Below, one piece after another: positions 44,271 to 53,645 of a stretch of 64,000 nt of DNA. The translations under genes and the position numbers were made by a program. The stretch covers positions 81,219-145,218 of the forward strand of contig CAIYUN010000058.1 of the NCBI GenBank assembly GCA_903929355.1, given 5' to 3'. The notes beneath the pieces were generated by a model. The model made no database searches, had not been told where the DNA came from, and saw nothing but the letters and a program-made list of their open reading frames with translations. The stretch's first letter is position 1. Each line of letters begins with the position of its first letter. Source of the stretch: an uncultured Opitutaceae bacterium. Its GTDB lineage: Bacteria; Verrucomicrobiota; Verrucomicrobiia; Opitutales; Opitutaceae.

Positions 44271-44697
44271 GGGCGCCAACGTCCGGGGCGGGCGGGGCCG
44301 CCGCAAGGCCATTCCCCCGCCGGCGGCGACGACACCGAGCGGGAGCAGACCCTGGAGGGCGCAGTAAAGGCGGGGGAGATGGGGCCAATGCATGGCGCCC
44401 AAGGTAACCGTCGTTGGTGAAGTCCTGATGAAGCGGGGATGAAATCGGGGTGAAGAACGATGAACCCTGAAGGCGGAGTTTGGCCACAAAGAGGCACAAG
44501 GATCACAAAAGAGGAGATGAGGTAACGGAAAGGGCGCAGCGAGACTAAGCCCCGGTATGAATTGATCTTTCTCTTTCCTCTATATCGTTCGTCAGGGAGC
44601 CGGACTCGGAGGAGAAAGATAAAGATAAAGAGGAAAGAGAAAGATTGTCGGAGGGGGCGGTTGGGGCTTGAGTGGAGGGATACCTCCTCTCACCCCC
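44271..44697. other. Spacer between prmA and galM with hairpin repeat
   Basis: There is no supported gene. At 44476 lies a 'ggccacaaagaggcacaagg' unit (also near 41005). At 44568-44647 there is a polypyrimidine/polypurine hairpin: arms gatctttctctttcctctat and ataaagaggaaagagaaaga around a GC-rich loop. Confidence 0.55.
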
Positions 44698-45924
44698 ATG
44701 CGTCACCCCGTCTTTTCCGTCCTGCTCGCGTTTACGTTCCCCCTCGCCGCCGGTTATGCGGCGGATACTGCGCCGTCCGCCCCGGTGCCGTCAGCCGCGA
44801 TGCCCGCGCCCGCGCCCGCGCCGCCCGCCGTGCCCGGAGTGCAGAAATCCGTCTTCGGCACGACGGCCGACGGGACCGAGGTGGATATGTACACGCTCAC
44901 CAACCACCACGGGTTCACGGCGAAGATCATCACCTACGGCGCCACCATCGCCGCGCTGGATGTGCCGGATCGCGACGGCAAAACCGTCAGCGTGGTGAAG
45001 GGGGCGGCCACGTTGGCGGCCTATCTGCGCGGGTTTTCCAACCCGGCGGCGGCGTCCATCATGGGGCGGGTGGCCAACCGGATCAGCGGGGCGAAGTTCA
45101 CGCTCGACGGCAAGGAATACGTGCTCGCCGACAACGCCGGCGGCAACTCGATCCACGGTGGCAAGGTCGGCTACGACAAAAAGGTCTGGACCGCCGAGGT
45201 GCCGGATTCGCCGGACGGCCCGGCGGTGAAGTTAACCTACGTGAGCAAGGATGGCGAGGAAGGTTTCCCCGGCACCCTCACCAGTAGCTTGACCTACACC
45301 ATGACGGAGACGAATGCGCTGCGGCTCGGCTATGTCTCGACCACCGACAAGCCCACGCTCGTCAATCTGCTCAGCCACGCTTATTTCAACCTCGCGGGAA
45401 CGGGCGACATCAGCGCGCACGAAGTGATGATCAACGCGGACCTGCAGACGATCATGGGGCCCAACGGTTTGGTCACCGGCGAAATCGGGCCGGTCAAGGA
45501 CACCCCGGTGGATTTCAGGACTGCGATCACGATGAGCAAGGCCGCAGCCCGGCTGGCGCCCGGGGGGCGGTTTGACCACAGCTTCATCATCAACCGCGCC
45601 CAAGGCGACACGGGGATGGCGCTCGCCGCCAGCGTGTACGACCCGGCATCGGGCCGCTCCATGGAGGTATGGACCACCCAGCCAGGGGTGCAATTGTACA
45701 CGATCCAGTTTGGGGCGGCGCCGGGACGCGGACGGGGCGGGCGCGGACCGGGTGGCGCCGGCGGCCACGCCAATGATTTTTACTGCTTCGAGACGCAGCA
45801 TTTCCCCGACGCGATTCACCATGAGAATTTCCCGTCCATTGTGCTGCGGCCGGGAGAGACGGCGGCGAGCACGACGGAGTATCGGTTTTCGGTGAGGCCG
45901 GCGGCGGCGGTAACCGCGAATTAA
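44698..45924 (+). CDS. galM: Secreted aldose 1-epimerase (mutarotase)
   Basis: The 408-residue protein has a signal peptide (HPVFSVLLAFTFPLAAGYA) and an Ala/Pro-rich linker before the mutarotase barrel. The active-site blocks are FTAKIITYGATIAALDVPDR, GRVANRISGAKF, GGNSIHGG (His), LLSHAYFNLAG (His) and, at the end, FCFETQHFPDAIH-like YCFETQHFPD (Glu). It interconverts alpha and beta aldoses, here in the periplasm. A Gly/Arg-rich loop (RGRGGRGPGGAGG) before the last motif is unusual. Confidence 0.92.
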   Translation: MRHPVFSVLLAFTFPLAAGYAADTAPSAPVPSAAMPAPAPAPPAVPGVQKSVFGTTADGTEVDMYTLTNHHGFTAKIITYGATIAALDVPDRDGKTVSVVKGAATLAAYLRGFSNPAAASIMGRVANRISGAKFTLDGKEYVLADNAGGNSIHGGKVGYDKKVWTAEVPDSPDGPAVKLTYVSKDGEEGFPGTLTSSLTYTMTETNALRLGYVSTTDKPTLVNLLSHAYFNLAGTGDISAHEVMINADLQTIMGPNGLVTGEIGPVKDTPVDFRTAITMSKAAARLAPGGRFDHSFIINRAQGDTGMALAASVYDPASGRSMEVWTTQPGVQLYTIQFGAAPGRGRGGRGPGGAGGHANDFYCFETQHFPDAIHHENFPSIVLRPGETAASTTEYRFSVRPAAAVTAN

Positions 45925-45947
45925 CGCGAAGAAGCGCGAACAGGAGC

Positions 45948-45998
45948 CTGCTCGTTCTCGATTGGTTTTTCAGACAGGAGAACGAGTAGGAGTAGGAG
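45948..45998. repeat. CTCGTTCTC palindromic element
   Basis: Perfect 9-bp arms CTCGTTCTC and GAGAACGAG flank an 18-nt centre, gattggtttttcagacag. A diverged copy is at 42056-42140 and fragments lie near 34717 and 52680. Confidence 0.7.
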
Positions 45999-46041
45999 AA
46001 TGAGGGGGTGATCCGGGGCCGGCCGTGAAGAGGCCCGGGAA

Positions 46042-46455
46042 TCAGCGGGAGGGCGGCGGGACGGGCAGGTATTGTTCGTCGCTCACCTTTTCCAGCCAGT
46101 CGACCTGCTTCCCGTTGAGGAATTCCTGGAGCGCGATGTGCGTCATGGCCGTGGTGGGAGCGGCCCCGTGCCAATGCTTCTCCCCGGCCGGGATCCACAC
46201 CACGTCACCCGGCCGGATCTCCTCGATCGGACCGCCCCAGCGCTGCACCCGCCCGCCGCCGGCGGTGATGATCAGAATTTGGCCGAGCGGATGCGTGTGC
46301 CAGACGGTCCGGGCGCCGGGCTCGAAGGTGACACTGTTGCCCGCCGCGCGGGCCGGATCCGTCGGCTGAAACAACGGGTCAATGCGCACCGTGCCGGTGA
46401 ACCAGTCCGCAGGGCCTTGGGCTGAGGGCTGGGATCCGTTTCGTTTGATTTCCAT
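46042..46455 (-). CDS. Cupin-domain protein
   Basis: The 137-residue protein is one cupin barrel. The first motif is [20 protein letters not shown], with the His ligands; the second is [19 protein letters not shown]. It resembles the small cupins annotated beside carboxymuconolactone decarboxylases and may bind a divalent metal. Its role is unknown. It stands alone between repeats. Confidence 0.82.
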   Translation of the reverse strand: MEIKRNGSQPSAQGPADWFTGTVRIDPLFQPTDPARAAGNSVTFEPGARTVWHTHPLGQILIITAGGGRVQRWGGPIEEIRPGDVVWIPAGEKHWHGAAPTTAMTHIALQEFLNGKQVDWLEKVSDEQYLPVPPPSR

Positions 46456-46613
46456 GGTGGAGTCCTGAATTTGAATGAAGGGAGGGCAGATTGGAGCATG
46501 AACCCGGCGGGGTCGAGCGCGGACCCACGGTGGTGATGGGAAGGGGGCGACCGGCCGGGCCGGAAAGTTGGCTGGCTTTCATACTGACCTCTGGCCTCTG
46601 ACCTCCGGTCCTT

Positions 46614-47726
46614 TCAGCGGGCGCGGGCGAAGACGATGCCGCCGAGGGCGAGCATCACGAAGTTGGGGAGCAGGGCGGCCCACAGGGGGTCGACCAGGCC
46701 GAGGCCGCCACAGGTGTAGCTGGTCTTCACCAGCAGGAAATACAGTGCGAACAGGCCGAGCGATTTCGACGCGCCCACCGCTGGGTTGACTCGCACTCCC
46801 GTGACCGCAAACGGCACCGCGAGGAGGATCACGATCAGCGGCACCATCGTGTCGGCCAGCAGGCCGTAGTAGCGCACGGCGTAGATGGTGAGCTTGGGGT
46901 TGTCCTCGACCGCGAAGTAGGTGATGATGCGCTCCAGCTCGTTAAAGGAGAGGTCGGCCGGCTTGAGGTCGAAGACGAGCATGAGGGAGGGGTCCTCGTT
47001 GAAACGGGGCTCGTCCTTCTCGGTGAACGGGAGCGGGCGGATGACGCCGCCCGTGGCGGGGTCGAGCCAGATCTCCTGGCCGTCGAAAAACACCCAGCCA
47101 TGGCCGCCCGGCCCGCGGCGGGCCTCGCGGGCGAGCAGCCGGGTGGTCTCGTGGCGGTGATGGTCGAGCTCGCTCACGGTCACGCCGTAGCCGCGGTTGG
47201 TGAGCACGCTGTAGCGGTTGAAAAACCACATCCGGCCCTGCCGCTGGTTGTCAAAGGCGACATCGGCGCGGACGCCGACCGAGCTGGCACCCTCGACGCG
47301 CGCCGCGTGGCGGAACTTGAGGTTTTGCAGGATGGAGCGGGACTCCTCGACCGACCAGGGGACGATGCTGGCGTTGAGCCAGCCGACGAGGAGGCCGAGG
47401 AGGACGCCCACCACCCAGAGCGGACGCGTGATGCGCAGGAGCCCCAGGCCGGCGGCGCGCTGGGCGGTGATCTCGTTGTTCCGATGGAGGTGACCGAGCG
47501 TGTAGAGGAGCGAGAGCAGCAGGGCCAGCGGCAGCACAAAGGCGAGGAAACCGGGCAGGGTGACCGCAAAATACACCACCACGTCGAGAATTTTGGCCTG
47601 CTGTTCGAGCAGGTCGGCGAACTCGTCATACATGGCCTGCAACAGGAGGAGGCCGAGCGTGGCGACGAGGACCAGGCCGAAAATTTTCAGCCATTCGCGC
47701 AGGAGGTGGCGGTCGAGGAGGTTCAA
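46614..47726 (-). CDS. lptG: LPS export permease, LptF/LptG (YjgP/YjgQ) family
   Basis: The 370-residue protein has three N-terminal and three C-terminal membrane helices around a periplasmic beta-jellyroll domain (about 130-270). The start MNLLDRHLLREWLKIFGLVL is typical. With LptF and LptB it would extract lipopolysaccharide from the inner membrane. LptF versus LptG cannot be settled from one copy. It has no paired permease next to it. Confidence 0.85.
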   Translation of the reverse strand: MNLLDRHLLREWLKIFGLVLVATLGLLLLQAMYDEFADLLEQQAKILDVVVYFAVTLPGFLAFVLPLALLLSLLYTLGHLHRNNEITAQRAAGLGLLRITRPLWVVGVLLGLLVGWLNASIVPWSVEESRSILQNLKFRHAARVEGASSVGVRADVAFDNQRQGRMWFFNRYSVLTNRGYGVTVSELDHHRHETTRLLAREARRGPGGHGWVFFDGQEIWLDPATGGVIRPLPFTEKDEPRFNEDPSLMLVFDLKPADLSFNELERIITYFAVEDNPKLTIYAVRYYGLLADTMVPLIVILLAVPFAVTGVRVNPAVGASKSLGLFALYFLLVKTSYTCGGLGLVDPLWAALLPNFVMLALGGIVFARAR

Positions 47727-47965
47727 CGGAGTAGAGAAGAGCGGAAGGGGGGGCGGAGGGAAAGCTCGAACCAGAAGTCAGAGGTCAGAAGTCAGAAGCC
47801 GGAAGTCGGAGGACGATGCCGAACCACGCACGCATCTATCTTTCTCTTTCCTCTTTATCTGTATCCTCCGGGGGGCCTGACGATCCGCCTTCGCCAGGCT
47901 TCGGCGCGGCGAGTTGGCGCGACAAGGGGGTTGAAAGGTGGCGCGGGCTTTGCTTGGGTGGCGGC
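47727..47965. repeat. Composite repeat block upstream of livK
   Basis: Four repeat families occur in tandem: agtcagaggtcagaagtcag (47775), ctttctctttcctctttatc (47832), the REP-like gatccgccttcgccaggctt (47880) and ggttgaaaggtgg (47930). The divergent lptG and livK promoters must lie among them. Confidence 0.65.
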
Positions 47966-49096
47966 ATGAACCATTTGCTCTTCCGCCGTATTTACCCGTT
48001 GGCTGCGTTTTGGTTGGCCGCCAGCGGCCTGCGGGCGCAGGACACGATCAAGGTGGGGGAGGTGGCGTCGCTTACGGGAAAGGAGGCCACTTTCGGCCAG
48101 TCGTCGCACGAAGGGACCCTCCTGGCGATCGAGACCCTCAACGCCGCCGGCGGCGTGCTGGGAAAAAAACTCGAGCTGCTCACGGAGGACAACCAGACCA
48201 AGGCGGGCGAGTCCGCGACGGCGGCGCGCAAGCTGATCTCGCGCGACAAGGTGGTCGCGCTGCTGGGCGAGGTCGCCTCGGGCCGCTCGCTGGAAATGGC
48301 CCCGGTGGCCCAGGCGGCGAAGATCCCGATGGTCTCGCCCGCCTCGACCAACCCCAAGGTGACCGAGACCGGCAGCTATATTTTCCGCGTGTGCTTCATT
48401 GATCCGTTCCAGGGGACGGTGATGGCGAAGTTTGCGGCGGAGCGGGGCTGGAAAAGGGTGGCGACGCTCACCTCAATCTCGTCGGCCTACAGCGTGGGTC
48501 TGGGCAATTATTTCAAGGCGACGTTCACGACCGCCGGCGGGGTGATCCCGGCGGAGCAGAAATACGCGGAGGGGGACAAGGATTTCCACGCGCAACTGAC
48601 GGCGATCAAGGCGGCGGGGGCGGACGCGGTCTTCGTGCCCGGCTATTACACGGAGGCGGCGCTGATCTGCAAACAGGCGCGCGAGCTGGGGCTGAACGTG
48701 CCGTGCTTCGGCGGGGACGGCTGGGAGAGCCAGACGCTGCTGGAGATTGGCGGGACGGCCGTGGAGGGGGTTTACTACTCCACGCACTACGCGTCGGGCG
48801 ACCCGGCGCCGGTGGTGCAGAATTTTGTGAAAGCCTTCAAGGCCCGCTGGAACGGCGAGACGCCGGACGCCATGGCCGCGCTGGGCTACGACTCGGCGAT
48901 GGTGCTGGCCGACGCGATCACACGCGCCGGCACGACCGACGGCGCGAAACTGCGCGCCGCGCTGGCGGCGACGAAGGACTACCCGGGTGTGACGGGAAAG
49001 ACGAGCATCGATGCCCAGCGCAACGCAACGAAGGCGGCGGCGATCTTCACGGTGAAGGACGGGAAGTTTGTGTTTGTGGAGTCGATCGCGCCGTAG
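47966..49096 (+). CDS. livK: ABC transporter substrate-binding protein, branched-chain amino-acid type
   Basis: The 376-residue periplasmic binding protein has a signal peptide (HLLFRRIYPLAAFWLAASGL) and the Leu/Ile/Val-binding fold: IKVGEVASLTGKEATFGQSS, AAGGVLGKKLELLTEDNQTK and PMVSPASTNPKVTE. Downstream livH, M, G and F complete the transporter. The ligand may be a branched-chain amino acid, another amino acid, urea or an amide; sequence alone does not decide. Frame upstream of 47966 is repeat DNA. Confidence 0.9.
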   Translation: MNHLLFRRIYPLAAFWLAASGLRAQDTIKVGEVASLTGKEATFGQSSHEGTLLAIETLNAAGGVLGKKLELLTEDNQTKAGESATAARKLISRDKVVALLGEVASGRSLEMAPVAQAAKIPMVSPASTNPKVTETGSYIFRVCFIDPFQGTVMAKFAAERGWKRVATLTSISSAYSVGLGNYFKATFTTAGGVIPAEQKYAEGDKDFHAQLTAIKAAGADAVFVPGYYTEAALICKQARELGLNVPCFGGDGWESQTLLEIGGTAVEGVYYSTHYASGDPAPVVQNFVKAFKARWNGETPDAMAALGYDSAMVLADAITRAGTTDGAKLRAALAATKDYPGVTGKTSIDAQRNATKAAAIFTVKDGKFVFVESIAP

Positions 49097-49269
49097 GCCG
49101 CGCCTGGCGCGGCCGGTTGAAAGTTGAAAAGTTGAAGGGTTGAAGGGAGGGAGCCGGAAAGCCAGGAGGGACCGATGGCGGAGCAACGGAGCAGCGGAAA
49201 TTTTGACGTTGCACAGGCGGGGGGAGAACAGGCAGGTTGTTTGCCCGGGCCGAGTTGGCCATCCGCTCC

Positions 49270-50691
49270 ATGACCACACGATGCCGCACCGTTTATTCGC
49301 GATGGCTCTTCCAGTTGATGGCGCTTTTCCTATGGGCGGCTGGCGCAGAGCCGGGTCAGGCGGCGGACGCACCGCCGCCGAATGAGATCACGGTCATCTC
49401 AGCGGTGTGGGGCGCGGGTAAACGCACGGTTGATGTCACATCTCGCATGTCGGATTTGGTCCACCCCCTGAGTGGCAATATCACGGTGAACGCCAATACG
49501 CTCCAGGTCGATGATCCCGCACCTGGCATGGTCAAACAACTGATCGTCACCTACCGGTATCACGGGTCGATCAGCGTGCTCACCTTCAAGGAGGGTGGTG
49601 TTTTCTACTACCTGAGGTTCGTGCGAAATGCGACTGCGGGCAAGGCGCCGGCGGCGGGCGGTGCGGCCGACACGCCGGCCGCCGTAGAGGCGCCCACCGG
49701 GCCGCAGATCCTCACCGAGGAGCAGATGGCCGGCATCGTGCTCATCGAGGGCGACAAGGGGGTGGCCACCGGTTTTATTGCGAACGTCCATGACACGGTC
49801 TGCGTGGTCACCAACCTGCATGTGCTGGGGGACAATGAGAAGTTCACCATCCGGACCCTGGGGGGCGACGTGGTCGGGGTGTCGGTCCAGGGGATCATCG
49901 GGGCGGTCGGGGCGGACATCGCGCTGCTGCGGCTAACCGATCCCAGCACGGCACCGCCGACCATGGGGTTGGCTGAGAATGTACTGAAGTCCGCCAAGAT
50001 TGGCGACGAGGTGGTGGTGGTGGGGAACCGTCTGGGCGGTGGTGTGGCCACACAGACGGTGGGCAAAATCAAGGGGGTGGGACCCTCGCGGGTGGAGGTG
50101 GACGCGCCGTTCCAGCCCGGGAACAGCGGCAGCCCGATTTTTGACCGTACGAGCAGCCAGGTGGTCGGAGTGGCGGCCTACGCGGAGACGGTGCCGTTGG
50201 ATGCGTTGGGCAATCCCGCCACCAGCTCCAGCACGGTGCTCAAGCGGGAGACCCGGTGGTTTGGCTACCGGCTGGATTCGGTGACTAAATGGGAGAGCAT
50301 TGACTGGCCGAAGTGGCGCAGCCAGATCACCCAGGTGGAGGCTTACCGGGCCACGTCGCTCGCGCTGCTCGCGCTGCTGCAGGGGAACTTGGTTGGGGCG
50401 AAAGAAGACTCCAAACTGAAAAGAATTGTTGCGCAGTACCAGGTCGCCGCCGCGCCCCTCGCGCGCGGGAGCGCGGCGCAGGCGGTGCAGATCCGCACGC
50501 TGCTGGCACAGGCGCGCACCGTCGGGCAGGAGACGGCGAACGATCTTTCCGGGAGTTTCTACGATTACTTCCGCACCAGCCTGTATTGGGAGACGAGCGT
50601 GCCGGACCAGACCAAGTTCCGGGAGATGCTGCTGAAGGCGCTGACGGAGGCCGACGGCAATCTGTCGGCGGCACTGCGCGGGAGCAAGTAG
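49270..50691 (+). CDS. Exported trypsin-like serine protease with N-terminal DUF3395-like domain
   Basis: The 473-residue protein begins with a hydrophobic export signal (WLFQLMALFLWAAGAEPGQA). Residues about 38-110 (ITVISAVWGAGKRTVDVTSR, DPAPGMVKQLIVTYRYHG) resemble DUF3395, known from DnaJ-type proteins. A trypsin-like domain follows with all three catalytic positions: His in VVTNLHVL, Asp in GADIALLRL and Ser in PFQPGNSGSPIF. The C-terminal 150 residues are helical. It has no PDZ domain, unlike DegP. It lies between livK and livH on the same strand. Confidence 0.82.
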   Translation: MTTRCRTVYSRWLFQLMALFLWAAGAEPGQAADAPPPNEITVISAVWGAGKRTVDVTSRMSDLVHPLSGNITVNANTLQVDDPAPGMVKQLIVTYRYHGSISVLTFKEGGVFYYLRFVRNATAGKAPAAGGAADTPAAVEAPTGPQILTEEQMAGIVLIEGDKGVATGFIANVHDTVCVVTNLHVLGDNEKFTIRTLGGDVVGVSVQGIIGAVGADIALLRLTDPSTAPPTMGLAENVLKSAKIGDEVVVVGNRLGGGVATQTVGKIKGVGPSRVEVDAPFQPGNSGSPIFDRTSSQVVGVAAYAETVPLDALGNPATSSSTVLKRETRWFGYRLDSVTKWESIDWPKWRSQITQVEAYRATSLALLALLQGNLVGAKEDSKLKRIVAQYQVAAAPLARGSAAQAVQIRTLLAQARTVGQETANDLSGSFYDYFRTSLYWETSVPDQTKFREMLLKALTEADGNLSAALRGSK

Positions 50692-50746
50692 GGCGGGGCG
50701 GATCTTTCTCTTTCCCCGGGGGAAATTTCCGGTTTGACTGGGCGGC

Positions 50747-51646
50747 GTGCAGGAATTTCTCCAGCAGCTCGTCAACGGACTGTCGCTGGGCGCAATCTAC
50801 GCGCTCATCGCGCTCGGCTACACCATGGTCTACGGGGTGCTGCGGTTCATCAATTTCGCGCACTCCGAGGTGTTCATGGTCGGGGCAATGACCGGCTGGG
50901 CGGTCGGCCGGCAGTTGCCGCAGGGAACCTGGTGGGGCGGCCTGGTCGTGCTGGGCGCGGCCATGCTGGTCTGTGCGCTGCTGGGCATGACGATTGAGCG
51001 GCTGGTGTACCGGCCGCTGCGCGGCACGGCCACGCTCAACGTGCTCATCACGGCGATCGGCGTGTCGCTGCTGCTGCAGTCGGTCTTCCAGCATCCGCGG
51101 GTCTTCGGGGCGACGCCGCAACTGTTTCCGCCGGTGTTTCCCGAAAGAAATTTCGCACTCGGGGGCGTGGCCCTGTCGAGCAACCAGCTCGTGGTGATCG
51201 TGGTGGCGGCGCTGCTGATGGTCGGGCTGGAGCTGGTGGTGCACCGGACGCGCCTGGGGATGGCGATGCGCGCGGTGGCGCTGAACCCGCAGGCGGCGCA
51301 ACTGGTGGGGGTGAACATCAACGCGGTGATCGCGCTGACCTTTGCGCTCGGGTCGGCACTGGCGGGCGCGGGCGGGGTGCTCTACGCCCTCAACTACCCG
51401 ACGGTCGAGCCGCTCATGGGGGTGATGCCGGGGCTGAAGGCGTTTGTGGCGGCGGTCCTCGGCGGGATCGGCAGCATCCCGGGCGCGGCGCTGGGCGGGC
51501 TGATCCTCGGCACGGTGGAGACATTCGTGGGCGGCAGCGCTTGGCTCTCGACCTACAAGGACGCGATCGCGTTTGCGGTGCTCATCCTGATCCTCCTCTG
51601 CCGCCCCACCGGCCTGCTGGGCCGGGTGGCGCCGGAGAAGGTGTGA
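50747..51646 (+). CDS. livH: Branched-chain amino-acid-type ABC transporter permease LivH
   Basis: The 299-residue permease starts at GTG 50747 with QEFLQQLVNGLSLGAIYALI and the family signature ALGYTMVYGVLRFINFAHSE. About eight helices follow, with the cytoplasmic loop AVALNPQAAQLVGVN for coupling to the ATPases and GGIGSIPGAALGG near the end. It is 10 bp upstream of livM. Confidence 0.93.
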   Translation: MQEFLQQLVNGLSLGAIYALIALGYTMVYGVLRFINFAHSEVFMVGAMTGWAVGRQLPQGTWWGGLVVLGAAMLVCALLGMTIERLVYRPLRGTATLNVLITAIGVSLLLQSVFQHPRVFGATPQLFPPVFPERNFALGGVALSSNQLVVIVVAALLMVGLELVVHRTRLGMAMRAVALNPQAAQLVGVNINAVIALTFALGSALAGAGGVLYALNYPTVEPLMGVMPGLKAFVAAVLGGIGSIPGAALGGLILGTVETFVGGSAWLSTYKDAIAFAVLILILLCRPTGLLGRVAPEKV

Positions 51647-51656
51647 ACCGTCCTCC

Positions 51657-52628
51657 GTGGAATCCAAAGTCCAAAGTCCAAAGTCCGGCATCCCCGGTCC
51701 CCATCTGGCGCTGGTGGGCGCGCTGCTGGTTGCGGGCGGGGTCGGGCTCTGCTCGGACTGGATTGATCCGTATCACCTCGATGTGCTGACGAACATCGGG
51801 ATCAACGTCATCCTGGCCGTGTCGCTCAACCTAGTGAACGGCCATACCGGGCAGTTTTCGCTGGGGCATGCGGGGTTCATGTCGGTGGGGGCGTATCTGG
51901 CGGCGGCGGTCACCCTGAATCTGGCGCCGCGGCTGTTCGGGCCGGACGGGGGTGCGGCGGGGCCGACGGCCCTGCTGTTTCTGGGGGCGTTGCTGGCGGG
52001 CGGGCTGGCTGCGGCGCTGGCGGGCCTGCTGGTGGGCGTGCCCTCACTGCGGCTCAAGGGGGACTACCTGGCGATTGTGACGCTGGGATTTGGCCAGATC
52101 ATTGTGGTGCTGTTCCAGAATTTCGAGCCGCTGGGCGGCGCGCTCGGGCTGAACGGGATCCCGCCCTACACGACGGTGGGCTGGGTGCTGGCGTGGGCGG
52201 CGGTCGCGGTCTTCACGGTCGGCTGTCTGGTGCGCTCGACCTACGGGCGGGGATTTCTGGCGGTGCGCGACGACGAGGTCGCAGCGGCGGCGCTCGGGCT
52301 CGACCCGACGCGTTACAAGACGGTGGCGTTTGTGGTCGGCGCGTTTTTCGCGGGAATCGCGGGTGGGCTGTATGCGCACTTCCGGCTGACGATCACACCG
52401 GGCGGGTTTGATTTCACGAAGAGCATCGAGATCGTGGTCATGGTGATCCTGGGCGGGATGGGCAACACCCTCGGTGTGATCCTCGCGGCGGTATTGCTGA
52501 CGCTGCTGCCCGAGGTGCTGCGGCCGGTGGCGGAGTATCGGATGATCCTGTATTCGCTGCTGCTCATCGGGCTCATGCTGGTGCGGCCACAGGGGTTGTT
52601 CTGCTTCAAGCGGGGCCGGACAAATTGA
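51657..52628 (+). CDS. livM: Branched-chain amino-acid-type ABC transporter permease LivM
   Basis: The 323-residue permease contains NVILAVSLNLVNGHTGQFSL, GHAGFMSVGAY, LRLKGDYLAIVTLGFGQI and GGMGNTLGVILAA. The start is GTG 51657, and the first 15 codons (ESKVQSPKSGIPG) are translated from a tandem aatccaaagtccaaagtcc repeat. Homology to the family begins only after that. The repeat has either supplied a new N-terminus or the true start is later. Confidence 0.92.
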   Translation: MESKVQSPKSGIPGPHLALVGALLVAGGVGLCSDWIDPYHLDVLTNIGINVILAVSLNLVNGHTGQFSLGHAGFMSVGAYLAAAVTLNLAPRLFGPDGGAAGPTALLFLGALLAGGLAAALAGLLVGVPSLRLKGDYLAIVTLGFGQIIVVLFQNFEPLGGALGLNGIPPYTTVGWVLAWAAVAVFTVGCLVRSTYGRGFLAVRDDEVAAAALGLDPTRYKTVAFVVGAFFAGIAGGLYAHFRLTITPGGFDFTKSIEIVVMVILGGMGNTLGVILAAVLLTLLPEVLRPVAEYRMILYSLLLIGLMLVRPQGLFCFKRGRTN

Positions 52629-52850
52629 AGCACATGGTCACCGTTTGACCACCTGGACCAGATCATTATCCCTTTCGATCTGAGAACGAGCAAGAGCAAG
52701 ATCCGCCGCTGCTGAAGCTTTGGCGCGACAAGGAACGAGAACGATTCCATATTCCACCGTCCGACCCTGAGTCCCTGAGTCCCTGAGTTCCGCCTTCCGC
52801 CTTCAGAATTCCGCACCCCGCCTTCCAAAATCGTAAATCCAAATTCCCAA
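52629..52850. repeat. Repeat block between livM and livG
   Basis: The block contains gagaacgagcaagagcaaga (52680), a REP-like gaagctttggcgcgacaagg (52715), tandem gagtccctgagtccctgagt (52768) and ttccaaaatcgtaaatccaa (52823), the last just before the livG ATG. Confidence 0.65.
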
Positions 52851-53645
52851 ATGCCTCCCCCCGCCCTTCTCCAACTTGACCAGGTGACCATCCGCTTTGG
52901 CGGGCTCACCGCGGTGAGCGCGGTGGATCTCGCGGTGACGGAGGGGGCGCTGGTCGGGCTGATCGGGCCCAACGGCGCAGGGAAGACGACGGTCTTCAAC
53001 CTCATCACGGGGGTGTATCAGCCGACCGCGGGGACCATCGCCTTGGCGGGCCGGCCGCTGGCCGGGCTGAGACCGCACCGGCTCGCCGCGCTCGGGATCG
53101 CGCGCACGTTTCAAAATATCCGACTGTTCGGCAGCCTGAGCGTGCTCGACCAGGTGCTGGTGGCGTGCAACCTGCACCGCCCGACCTCGCCGGTGCAGGC
53201 GCTGGTGCGGCTGGGGGCCTTTCAGCAGGGTGAGGCGGCGATGCGGCAACGGGCCGAGGAGCTGCTGGGGCTGTTTAACCTCCTCCGTTTCCGGGACCAG
53301 CCGGCGCGCAGCCTCTCCTACGGCGACCAGCGCCGGCTGGAGATCGTGCGCGCGCTCGCCACCCGACCGCGCCTCCTCCTGCTCGACGAGCCGGCGGCGG
53401 GAATGAACCCTGCGGAGAAGCAGGCGCTCATCGCGCTCATCCGGCAGATCCACCAGGAGTTCAAGCTCACCATCCTGCTGGTGGAGCACTCGATGCGCGT
53501 GGTGATGGGGCTGTGCGAACGGGTGGCCGTGCTCGACCACGGGGAGAAAATCGCGGAGGGCACGCCGGCCGAGATCCAGAACCACCCCGCGGTCATCGCG
53601 GCGTACCTGGGGGTGGATCATCAAACGGCGCTGACCCACCACTGA
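52851..53645 (+). CDS. livG: ABC transporter ATP-binding protein LivG
   Basis: The 264-residue ATPase has Walker A GPNGAGKTT (about 39-47), the family segment ARTFQNIRLF, signature SYGDQRRLEI and Walker B LLLLDEPAAGMNP, and it ends with an extended tail. It would energise LivHM together with LivF. The 222-bp repeat block before it suggests either a second promoter or long read-through. Confidence 0.93.
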   Translation: MPPPALLQLDQVTIRFGGLTAVSAVDLAVTEGALVGLIGPNGAGKTTVFNLITGVYQPTAGTIALAGRPLAGLRPHRLAALGIARTFQNIRLFGSLSVLDQVLVACNLHRPTSPVQALVRLGAFQQGEAAMRQRAEELLGLFNLLRFRDQPARSLSYGDQRRLEIVRALATRPRLLLLDEPAAGMNPAEKQALIALIRQIHQEFKLTILLVEHSMRVVMGLCERVAVLDHGEKIAEGTPAEIQNHPAVIAAYLGVDHQTALTHH

